Source: Pholiota molesta
Taxonomy: Eukaryota > Basidiomycota > Agaricomycetes > Agaricales > Strophariaceae
Assembly: GCA_014925825.1 (NCBI GenBank)
Contig: JACGCK010000028.1
Coordinates: 186,001-250,000, forward strand
DNA length: 64,000 nt
Reading direction: 5' to 3'
Below are positions 55,501-64,000 of this stretch, piece by piece (position 1 is the first letter of the stretch; the number at the start of each line of letters is the position of its first letter). The notes below the pieces were generated by a model. The model was not told the origin of the DNA and ran no database searches. It was given only the letters and a program-made list of their open reading frames with translations. The position numbers and the translations under genes were made by a program.

Positions 55501-56642
55501 GTATGTTCTTTCCTCGCTGGAAGTATTCATAGGCGCTGAAGGTAGGGGAGAAAGTCCGCTTGACAAGTCGCGGCATGGATCGTCTGAGGACCATTTTTGG
55601 GAGCTTAACAGCTGCGGACGATGAATGGACGGTTACAGCCCTGACGTATTCCTCAGTAAGCTCTAGCGTTGGCGATTGCTGAGACGATGTCGTGACTAGT
55701 TTTACTGCAGATATTCGCCTCTTACACAATACGGAGTGTGATGGGTACACAGTACCAGGGCATCGATGAGGACCATATTGACCGGTGAGTCTGCTTTTTT
55801 ACTTCCAGTTGAAGTCAATTTCTAACTGCCCCTCGATAGCTCATCATAGACAGCTCATCGGGTGGGAGCGATGGATGCCCTTAACCAACGCGCAGTCTGG
55901 ACACGGTTGTAACAATGGGCAGGTGGTTGCAGAGGTATCCGCATGGACTGATAGGAGCTCAATTTCATGAACATGTTCTATACATATACTATCATCATAT
56001 TAATCTGAACTAATTAGAATACTAGTCATCCGACCTTTACTATTTTCTCCGTCTGTTGTTAGGTATTGGAGTATGACATACTGTAACTAAAACCGTCGAA
56101 ATCAAGCTATTAGATTCGTGTCAATGTCGGTCAAGGAAGAGAAAGATTGGTTCAGTCTAAGAGTCACGTCCGAGTCGTCAGATCGTTTGAAATAGAAATT
56201 GGCTTGGTCGTTGATTGCATCGAATCTTCAGGGGCCAACCGTTCAAGTCAAATTATGGCTTGTAGGCTATAGCTGGTGTCTAACTGCCGTTTCAGCACTC
56301 TCCAGTCAGTTGTACTAAACTCGTCACTTTGATTTGAATAGACCTTATCAGTTGGCCATTTTTGAATCAGAATCTTTGATGCGAGGCAGTTGGGTGTGCG
56401 ACACAAATCAAACCAGACTATAAAACCATTGACGGCGTCAACTATCCTCTTCGCTCTTCCATTTCAAAAGATTTCAAATTATCCCCAAGAATTCCTCAGA
56501 TGTGTGGAGAGAGCAGAAGTGAAGGGCTCAATATTCAATTTGCAATTCTTGATTCAAATTCAAAAGTCACGTTTTTGATCGCTTTACACGAGAACCGCGT
56601 CGGAGTCCGTTCTGATCTCTGCTAAACTGAACCACTACACCG
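52575..56642. other. Unassigned 4 kb region
   Basis: No gene supported. A small spliced frame near 55465-55795 on the plus strand (pieces such as VRLTSRGMDRLRTIFGSLTA and FASYTIRSVMGTQYQGIDED) looks mildly gene-like but has no recognised family. The minus-strand frame at 52740-53252 has no domain. Confidence 0.4.
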
Positions 56643-57378
56643 ATGGTATGGATGTTTACACGTTTAGATCAGTCATTTTTTACTCATTTCTTCACTCAGT
56701 TACCACTATCACTTTGACAGCCGCGCAAAACAGGCCTATGGTTCGTGCTTAAGAAAACGTGGTTATGGGCACGAGGAATTGACGCTCCGCATAGCTTGTG
56801 GAACTCAAGAATGGAGAAACTTTGAACGGACATCTAGTCAACTGCGACAATTTCATGAACATCACATTGAGGGAAGTATATCAAACAAATCCGGAAGGCG
56901 ATCGATTTTGGAAGTTGAAGGAGTGTTACATTCGAGGGAGCACAGTACGTTTCTTTGCTAGTTTGTTTGAGACTCTTTTTGCAATCTCGAAGTCCCCAAT
57001 GTCGCCTTTGCTCTTTCCATGCTGTCAAGCCGATTCGAAAGGTCCAACTCTGTTTGGATATCCCATTGACTCTGCTACTTCCCTAGATCAAGTACCTACG
57101 AGTGCCAGATACACTATTAGACGTCGTCAAGGAGGAACAAAACAGAGCACGCGATGTAGGGCGGAATGCGAGAGGAGGTCATGCTGGTGGTGCGTCATCG
57201 TTGCCCAATCTTAACGCTCGATTTCTGATCAAAATATTGTTTGGCAGGTCGCGGAGTTCCCAGAGGAGGTGCGATCGCTTCATTTCTCTCTTATTACCGC
57301 ACTCATGTCCTATTTTACAGCCCGAGGGGAAGAGGAGGACCTATGCGTGGTGGAAGAGGCCGTGGGCGAGGAGCTTGA
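56643..57378 (+). CDS. LSM4: U6 snRNA-associated Sm-like protein LSm4 (possible frameshift)
   Basis: Subunit of the LSm rings that bind U6 snRNA (nucleus) and deadenylated mRNA (cytoplasm). Exon 1 appears to be only ATG (56643-56645), followed by GTATGG and an acceptor at 56699. Exon 2 should read [14 protein letters not shown], but one base is missing in the run before ACAGCC, giving a stop after LPLSL. Exon 3 is clear: [20 protein letters not shown] and [18 protein letters not shown], the Sm1/Sm2 fold. Then [20 protein letters not shown] and an RG-rich tail ([11 protein letters not shown]...[13 protein letters not shown]) with TGA at 57376-57378. Which splice keeps the RG frame is uncertain. 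Identity is firm; the frameshift may be a sequencing error in an essential gene. Confidence 0.82.
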
Positions 57379-58436
57379 TGACTTTTCACTACCCCATCCC
57401 ACTGTCTTTTTCCCGTGACATGCGGTGCTGCTCATCGTCTCTCTGCTGACGTTAATCATAACGCTAAGTACTATATCCACATCTTTTTGTAGATTCCCGT
57501 CTATCAGTTGTATAAAAATATTCATTACCAACAGGTCCATGTATTCTAATACAGGTCATTTCCCCTTGCGTCCGTTATGATGCATGTGTTACTTGTCCTT
57601 TTGGCGACATTCCTAGCCATCATCGACCTCGAACTTGGTTCTTTCATGTCAGCGATATGGCAACCAGACATAAATCCTAACTTTATCCAAGGATCCATGA
57701 ATGATACGACGCGCTGGCACTTGAACTTCGCGACGCGTAGAGCATTAGTGCTTATCAGGTTGATTCATATTTTCCAATTCTACTCTAATAGACCCAGTGT
57801 CTCTCAGTCGAGGACAAAGATACTTGCAGAATCGATCCCTCACGCTAGCAACGACAGGTTTTTTTTTTGTTCCGATTGATGCCCTTATCGATGAGGTTTC
57901 GATTGCACACGAGATTTGGAGAGTAGATTCTCATATTGTTGAAAGCTTGATGCCAAGTTCCAAGTAAGTTGAATTTCCCTTCATTACTCGACTGCTTTAC
58001 CTGATATTCTATATACAGCTCCTCATCAAGGACTGTTGCTCACAGAATCAAATTGAAGATTCCGGACCCTTTGAAGACTTGTAGCTGCCGCCTCTTCGAG
58101 ACGATGAAAATGTAAACAGGGTCAAGGCGTGGCGTAACTTCTATTTGAGAGAGCGTAGTGGTTACATAGGATATCATTCCCGAGGATACTGAAGATTCAT
58201 GCGCAGTTTGTCGTTATCAGAAGGATCATCTCAGAGATCTATTCACATATGTCGAATACCTCAAAGAGGCGTGAACATCCAGGGATATCGCAGATCAGCA
58301 CGATACGCAGAACACGTGGCCCATTAGAAGCGTCAACGAGCGCCTATTTTCTCCATCGATATACCTATCTGATTGAGTTCCCAGGTCCTCTTGTCATCTG
58401 AAATCGTCTATAGCTCTCCAAGAGCATCCTCCATCT
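57379..58436. other. Unassigned spacer
   Basis: No gene supported. A frame at 57577-57879 starts with a hydrophobic stretch (MMHVLLVLLATFLAIIDLEL) and has a plausible intron near 57759-57792, but it matches no family I recognise and could be a relic. Confidence 0.4.
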
Positions 58437-59270
58437 ATGACGCTCAATCCTGATCCGAACGCAACAGGCCAATTGTCCCCTGACAATACGATGTCTTCAC
58501 CTCCACCTATCACACCTAAAACGATGGATCCTGATTTCTACATCGAGAGCGTGTTTGTGGTCTTTGAGGTGAGTATTGTAACAAGGGTCGAGAATACAAT
58601 CCATCGTCTGACGCGCATGGTATACTAGGTCGAAGGCTACTTGTTTAGAGTACCTACACATCTCATTGTCAAGGAATCGGAGCACTTCAGAAATCTTTTC
58701 GAACTTCCCCAAAAGGAGGGAAGTTCTGAAGGGGGGTCAGCCGACAAACCTATTGTTATAAATGGGATTCTACGCGAGGATTTCCGGAATTTGTTGAAGA
58801 TATTGTATCCGACGTAAGCTTTGTCGTGATATGGTCAATGTCCGAGAGCATTTTATGACTTATTTTGCAGCTCTGTTCAAAAAACAAAGATTCTCTCCAA
58901 ATTGGAATGGATATCTGTCTTGAATCTTTCGACAATGTGGTTCTTCATAAACCTCAAGAAAATCGCGATTTCCGAACTGGATGCTCTCGGTACACTTACA
59001 ACCCTGGAGAAAATCCTCTTAGGGCGAAAATGCGGTGTACCATCTTGGATTCTTTCTGGTTATTCCGAACTCGTGTCGAAGACTGAAATTTTGAACGACG
59101 AAGAAGTCGAGGCCGTAGACTATCAAACGACGGTCAGATTATTCCGAATTCGAGAAGCCAGATTGAAAGGCACCTACTATCATGCTGAAGCCTGGGTCGA
59201 TGAGATAAAACGCGTCTTTGCGAATGAAGTACTTCCTGTAGCGGAAGAATGCCCTCCCCAAGAGGGGTGA
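58437..59270 (+). CDS. BTB/POZ domain protein (BTB-7)
   Basis: Three exons: 58437-58568, 58629-58813 and 58871-59270. Exon 1: MTLNPDPNATGQLSPDNTMS ending FYIESVFVVFE. Exon 2: VEGYLFRVPTHLIVKESEHF, PIVINGILREDFRNLLKILY. Exon 3: KLEWISVLNLSTMWFFINLK, then a helical tail with LDALGTLTTLEKILLGRKCG and YQTTVRLFRIREARL, ending EECPPQEG and TGA. The phase-2 junction after YPT is the same as in BTB-1 and BTB-3. It lacks the Cys pair of BTB-4 to BTB-6 and keeps more of the classic BTB-1-like tail, so it belongs to a different branch of the family. No break seen. Confidence 0.87.
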
Positions 59271-60117
59271 AGAAAGAGATTCCAGAAAAGTTCCTAGTCT
59301 CGATATGCACACTACCTAGCTTTGTTATGTCGATTGTTACGTGTATCAGGAAATGGAAGAAAACAATGTCTTGCGATATGACTTGATCCGGGTATAACAG
59401 TTAGAGCGGGCCCAGGGCGCCAAATTGTATATCTCAATTGGCTAATGCGTGCGAGAGGCAAAGCCTGGGCGGTTAGCGGTCAATGCATTGTACGAAAGTA
59501 AGTCTAGTCATGGACGAAAATGGATTCAGAAGTTATACAATCACATCACCGCATCAGTCTACATACATCAATCATTGCCTCAGAATAGGCGCCCATCCGG
59601 CGGGTGTACCGAGGACGCTACAGAGGAGCATTCCGGGTGCTGCTTCTTGGGAAATTCTGGGGAATTAATACACGATGCCGTTTACACTCAATCTAAGGTT
59701 CCTGGAAACCCTATATGAGGCCAAGACGAAAAATAAGTGCGTGAATTCGAACTGGGGGGAAGACAAAGGGGAAAATACCTCGAATGTGCAGAAGAGGTAT
59801 CGGAAAGCGTAGAACCTGAAGTAAGGCCATCTATTCTATGAAATAAAAATTCGAGAGCCTGAGCTGATTTAGAAACTAAAAAGAAAAATTATTAAAGAAA
59901 GAGAGGAGCATATTGGTGTAAGTACATTGATTTGACATTGATAAAAGAGGCAATGAAGAGTCCGTATTTTGCGGGTTTACATGAAATGGTAAATTCACAT
60001 TTACAGTAAGTAAAAGACTCCTTACACTGTACAGAGCCTTACAGGCGCGCTCAACGCGTCCAAGTCACGGGCATCGCGCGGACTTTTGTCAACGACGGCT
60101 GCCCTTCCGGTATCAGG
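59271..60117. other. Spacer between BTB-7 and Ngaro-2
   Basis: No gene recognised; A/T-rich toward the element boundary at 60118. Confidence 0.4.
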
Positions 60118-60487
60118 ATAAGATAAGTTGCAGTGTCTTGGACACCCAAATGGAATGAGTGGAAGGAAATGAGAATGAAAGAGAAAGCACGAAAATCCCA
60201 ATAAAGGATTTTTGTGTTGTGCCTGGGTTTTCGCGGGCTTCGCGGAAAAACGGAATCGATCCGTGCTTTGAACGCAGCGCCTTGCGCGACTCCTCAGCTG
60301 GAGCGATGGGCGTGCGTTCGAAAGGCGTTCCGCGACGAACCGGGCCGGATGGATGACCGATCGGGCACGTGTTCGGATGTCTTCAGACTTTCAATGTTTT
60401 GAAATCTGAGAAGCCCGAGAAAACCAGAGCGTCTGGACAAGACGGTTTGTGGCCTACGGATGCCAAAGTCCAAACCAGCCATGCCAA
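60118..60487 (-). repeat. Ngaro-2 direct repeat B2 (outer copy)
   Basis: 370 bp, from ATAAGATAAGTTGCAGTG to CCAGCCATGCCAA. Identical by eye to 60710-61079 at an offset of 592 bp. Its outer edge is taken as the element's 3' end; short open frames inside are duplicated artefacts. Confidence 0.92.
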
Positions 60488-60709
60488 ACACTGAAGGGAG
60501 AAGGTGGGTGGGACGAAAAAATTTGTCCTGAGGACTTTGAAGACTCAGAAAAGCTCAAAGATGGCAGAACCCAAAATCGAGAGATGAAGAGAGGGATTTT
60601 TTCATTGAACGATTATTACATTGCCAATGATTATCTAAGTGACAGATTGATGGGTTCTGCCCCTTTCCCTTATCTTATCCTAAGATGAGCCTTTCAGGCT
60701 CATCGCGGA
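60488..60709 (-). repeat. Ngaro-2 internal A2 segment
   Basis: 222 bp between the two B copies. Its inner end (TTATCCTAAGATGAGCC, GGCTCATCGCGGA) forms a small hairpin and matches the 5' end of Ngaro-1. Confidence 0.7.
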
Positions 60710-61079
60710 ATAAGATAAGTTGCAGTGTCTTGGACACCCAAATGGAATGAGTGGAAGGAAATGAGAATGAAAGAGAAAGCACGAAAATCCCAATAAAGGA
60801 TTTTTGTGTTGTGCCTGGGTTTTCGCGGGCTTCGCGGAAAAACGGAATCGATCCGTGCTTTGAACGCAGCGCCTTGCGCGACTCCTCAGCTGGAGCGATG
60901 GGCGTGCGTTCGAAAGGCGTTCCGCGACGAACCGGGCCGGATGGATGACCGATCGGGCACGTGTTCGGATGTCTTCAGACTTTCAATGTTTTGAAATCTG
61001 AGAAGCCCGAGAAAACCAGAGCGTCTGGACAAGACGGTTTGTGGCCTACGGATGCCAAAGTCCAAACCAGCCATGCCAA
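60710..61079 (-). repeat. Ngaro-2 direct repeat B1 (inner copy)
   Basis: Second 370 bp copy. Beyond 61079 the sequence CAGAGTGAAACTCACAAC to about 61155 also matches the corresponding end of the Ngaro-1 block. Confidence 0.92.
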
Positions 61080-61323
61080 CCAGAGTGAAACTCACAACAG
61101 GCAGGTTGGACAAGGCAAACAGAGGCCCAAACTGACACCCCAGCCAGAGTGAGCTCGGTAAATCATGTAACTTTTCTTGTAACTTGATAAATCATATAAT
61201 TTAGAACAATTTTCATAATACATGTGCAGTTTTCAGACGTCTATGGGTGCGGTTGTACGGGAATATGGCTAGGGAACAGCAGGAGAAATAAAGAAAGGAG
61301 ACCGCAAATATGAATAAAAAAGG

Positions 61324-62978
61324 TTAAGAGATGGATAAGGTAGTGAGTAGGGTTTGGGATATACGCTGTACGCTGCGGAATTCCTCGAAGATCTTTGCCA
61401 ACTCATCAACATGGCTCTTCTTGTAAGCTTTTGAGATGCTCATGGGAAGGATTTCTTCCATCCTACGCCAATACAAGAGGAATGCGAGTGAAGTCCAGCC
61501 GCCGGTTGCAGCAACGATTTCGGGAGGCACACCTGCGAGGAGGAGCTCAACGGCGCCTCCAATCCGAAAACTGTGCCCGAGAACATGGGCGAGGGCCGCG
61601 GACTTCCAGATCGATGTTACGAAATCGAGAAAGATGTGCTTGATCATGTTGCGAACACCACCGGTTGCCGCGCGGTACGCGAATAACGATGCAGAAGGTG
61701 GGATGTCGTGATTTATCTGGAGGTGGTTCTGGAGAGCACATCGTGGGCAGAGGTTGTCGTCGCGAGCTGTGAGGATGACCATGGCGCCTTCGCTCTTCGT
61801 CGTTTTAGTCCAGGGAATGCGGAAGTGCACGGAACGGGTGCCGTTACGCAGCTCACGGAAGTTTATGCTAAAAAGAGTGGGAGATGTCAGAGGATTAAAG
61901 AAATAACTTGCAGGTAAACGCACGATGTGGAACGAAGAACGTGGTAAGTGGCGTTGAAGGAGGCCTCCACCGCGACAGTGGTCTCGCCGAGGCGTCTGCA
62001 ACCCCAGAACGTACACAGGGCGACCGCCCAGACCGCGGCGTGAAACGGGTCGGAGAGCGTGATGGCATTCCGGAGGAACAGTAAATGTTCGACGGAAACG
62101 GGTGAGCGAAGAGGGCGCTTGTGCTTAGCGCCTTCTTTGGTTGCCGTCGCACGCGCGAACTCGACCCAAGGATCATCCTCGCCATGCCATGGTGCATGAT
62201 TGATGAGGTGCCAGCTCCGAATGCCTGAGAGCCACCCTTTGATTGTTCCACCGATTTCGAGACCCTTGTGCTCAGAAATGAAGCCGCAGATGAGCGCGTA
62301 GGAAGCGGGCATCCTGCTCTCCTCCGGAATCGCATACTTGTCGCAGAATTGCGTCCAGCGTAGCAGACCTGCGGCATAAGATGATTTTGTGTTCGGAGCG
62401 AGAGCACCACGAATTGTCATCAGGACTGGCTCAACGAGGGAGCTGGGAATCAAGGAGTGGAGGTGTGCGCGGTGTTCGAGACCGAATGGAGTGTCCCATA
62501 GGAATAGGCGATCGGCGGCAGCAACGTGAGGGCGAAGAGGATTGGGAATGATCTCGCGGCCGGCTCTGGGTTTCCGAGGGATGATGGTGCGGTGAACGTT
62601 GGAAGAGGTGAGATTCGAGGATGAGGACGCCGGGGTGACGGGAATAGGGATGCTCGAGGCAGATATTGATGAAGAGGGAGGAGATAAAGCAGTATGTGGA
62701 GAGGAATTTTTAGAGTAAGAATAAAATAAGTCAGGAGAAGGTAAAGTGCTAAGGTTTTGTACAGATGCGTGCGATGGAACTTTAATGTCTACGGAATGCA
62801 AAGAAGATGTTACAGAACGTTCAGGTAATAATACAACGGAGGAGCGAGCAGACTGAAATTGAGAATAAGGATTAAAAATTTGAGGAGACGTGGGGCGCGG
62901 TGAAGACTTGGCGACTTCACCCACGTTCCTCTCGACAGCACAGGCTGCCGAAAATATATTAGGGTCTATACTAAACAT
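61324..62978 (-). CDS. Ngaro-2 tyrosine recombinase
   Basis: Starts ATG at 62978 (MFSIDPNIFSAACAVERNVG), overlapping the RT stop as ATGTTTAG. Exon 1 is 62978-61924; a 56 nt intron (61923-61868, GTGCGT...TTTAG) joins exon 2, 61867-61324. Catalytic signatures: FWGCRRLGE, GHSFRIGGAVELLLAGVPPE and FLLYWRRMEEILP. The N-terminal 130 residues are Ser/Pro-rich; the region from PRKPRAGREI onward aligns closely with Ngaro-1. No stop or frameshift seen, so this copy looks intact. Confidence 0.9.
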
Positions 62979-64000
62979 AAGAGAAACAAGGACGAAGCTC
63001 GTCTGGGAGCGTAAAAGAAGGAGTCATATGCATTGCCAACGGTCCTGGTTCTCCGCGCGAGATAGGATCCGCCGGGTTAGCAGCCGAAACAACATATTCA
63101 AATTCTGGAGTGATAAAGAGAGGGAGGAGAATGGCATACGTACGCCCGACTGAGGCGTTGATAAAGTGGTTACGGCTGCGGCCTTTGTCGAGAGCGCCGA
63201 TGGTTCCTTTGTTATCGGAATGGATGAGGAGGCGGATGTCGTGAAGGTGGCGTGATGCGAGAAAATATACCAGAAGCTCGATAGCGACGGTCTCGAGCCA
63301 GCAGATATCCCTGCCTGGAATCTTCCATGAGGAAGTCAGGCGGAATGCAGCCCACTCATCGCCTATGATGATCCCGATTCCCCACGAAGTTGAGGCATCA
63401 ACGAAAATACCGAGGTCCTGGGTGACACCACGAGGGCGGAGTACGCGGTAAACGTCAGGCTTCGATAGCATGGTGAACCACCACCTGAGATCGGTGAGGA
63501 CGGACGGTGGCGGGTGGCGGGTGGCGTATTCGTTGTTAATGGGAAACTTGCTCGCGAAGTTGGACAGCGATGCAAGGTGTGAGCGGCCCTCCATGTAAAC
63601 GAAGGCGACATGACATAGGGAGCCGTGTAACTTCTGAATATCCAGAAGCTCGCATGGGTGCGTGGAAAACCGATCGGTAAACTGACGGACGCGCTGGAGG
63701 AATTTAACGCGCTTTCTCTCGGGAAGGCTCACGGTTCTGTTGGGAATATCCCACCTGAAACCAATGAAATCCGTAACGAAGACGAAGGCGTCATCACCCT
63801 TGTCTTTGTGCCACGGAATACCGAGAGGAGCGATACGACGCAGCATTTCTGCCTTGTCATACTCATAGGAAAATTCACCGTCGACGAAAGGTCCGCTGGC
63901 GATGGGCACGCGGAAAGCCTTCAGGTCGTCCTCGTATTTGAGAACCGGATTTACGCGCTCGGCCTCCCAAACGTCGACGGTGGCATTGGCAGGCATGCTC
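62971..64000 (-). CDS. Ngaro-2 reverse transcriptase-RNase H, C-terminal part
   Basis: Begins off the right edge. Visible: RT active site LKYEDDLKAF, then FVDGEFSYEYDKAEMLRRIA (the point where Ngaro-1 is frameshifted) and a thumb-like region (QRVRQFTDRFSTHPCELLDI). RNase H follows, with its acidic residues in LGIFVDASTSWGIG, WLETVAIELLVYF, IHSDNKGTIGALDKGRSRN and SAANPADPISRG, ending RPCFSYV and TAG at 62971-62973. The frame is open throughout. Confidence 0.9.
   Translation of the reverse strand, partial: SMPANATVDVWEAERVNPVLKYEDDLKAFRVPIASGPFVDGEFSYEYDKAEMLRRIAPLGIPWHKDKGDDAFVFVTDFIGFRWDIPNRTVSLPERKRVKFLQRVRQFTDRFSTHPCELLDIQKLHGSLCHVAFVYMEGRSHLASLSNFASKFPINNEYATRHPPPSVLTDLRWWFTMLSKPDVYRVLRPRGVTQDLGIFVDASTSWGIGIIIGDEWAAFRLTSSWKIPGRDICWLETVAIELLVYFLASRHLHDIRLLIHSDNKGTIGALDKGRSRNHFINASVGRTYAILLPLFITPEFEYVVSAANPADPISRGEPGPLAMHMTPSFTLPDELRPCFSYV

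Larger units (their letters stand above)
60118..64000 (-). mobile_element. Ngaro-like retrotransposon (Ngaro-2), 3' half, continues beyond the window
   Basis: Minus-strand order is RT-RNase H (cut by the right edge), tyrosine recombinase, then B1-A2-B2: a 370 bp block repeated exactly around a 222 bp middle. This split direct repeat is the hallmark of Ngaro elements. Proteins are clearly homologous to Ngaro-1 (same motifs, same recombinase intron, same ATGNNNTAG overlap), yet diverged enough to be a separate copy or subfamily. The visible part has no frameshift or stop, so it could be a functional donor. Confidence 0.88.

Noticed and set aside
57577..57879. Hydrophobic-start plus-strand frame as a secreted protein gene
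   Set aside because: The only support is one hydrophobic segment; the remainder matches no family and the exon structure is not convincing.
60159..60994. Two identical 65-codon and two 62-codon plus-strand frames
   Set aside because: Exact duplicates because they lie in the B1/B2 direct repeats of Ngaro-2; non-coding repeat DNA.

Overview
The window is nuclear DNA of a filamentous basidiomycete, almost certainly an Agaricomycete. Genes are cut by many short (about 50-70 nt) GT-AG introns. There is a local expansion of the small BTB/POZ proteins typical of mushroom-forming fungi, plus Ngaro-type tyrosine-recombinase retrotransposons. No species can be named from the sequence.

Layout. 1-576: 5' part of a BTB gene running off the left edge. 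2937-3086: a short TA-flanked MITE. About 3.9-15.9 kb: one Ngaro-like retroelement on the minus strand (gag-like ORF1, RT-RNase H, tyrosine recombinase). Its ORF1 is split by a 5.9 kb non-autonomous LTR retrotransposon at 8746-14690 that has identical 425 bp LTRs, a 5 bp target duplication and an interior made mostly of tandem repeats. 17.7-24.1 kb holds conserved genes: asparaginyl-tRNA synthetase (-), an Erv2-type sulfhydryl oxidase (+) and a peptidase S33/proline iminopeptidase-like hydrolase (+), followed by a broken duplicate fragment of the hydrolase. 24.8-42 kb is an accessory region with five BTB genes, two of them interrupted by large inverted-repeat elements. It also holds a third giant inverted-repeat element, a relic of an acid sphingomyelinase-like gene, a GH71 alpha-1,3-glucanase and ketopantoate hydroxymethyltransferase. 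42-49.6 kb is mostly unassigned and includes one low-complexity acidic/RS-rich gene candidate. 49.7-52.6 kb encodes an OPT oligopeptide transporter. 56.6-59.3 kb has LSM4 and a seventh BTB gene. 60.1-64 kb is a second Ngaro element with split direct repeats that leaves the window on the right.

How the parts relate. The housekeeping genes (tRNA charging, disulfide formation, pantothenate synthesis, mRNA decay/splicing) are unrelated in pathway and do not form a cluster. What ties the window together is repeat activity. BTB paralogs spread by tandem duplication (three in a row at 36.4-42 kb with duplicated upstream and downstream sequence), and mobile elements inserted into them or into each other. 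In two cases (Ngaro ORF1 and the BTB gene at 40 kb) removing the insert plus one copy of its target duplication restores an open frame exactly, so those insertions are young.

Limits: exon boundaries were placed by eye from GT/AG sites and family patterns. Identities are from recognised motifs, not from a database search.
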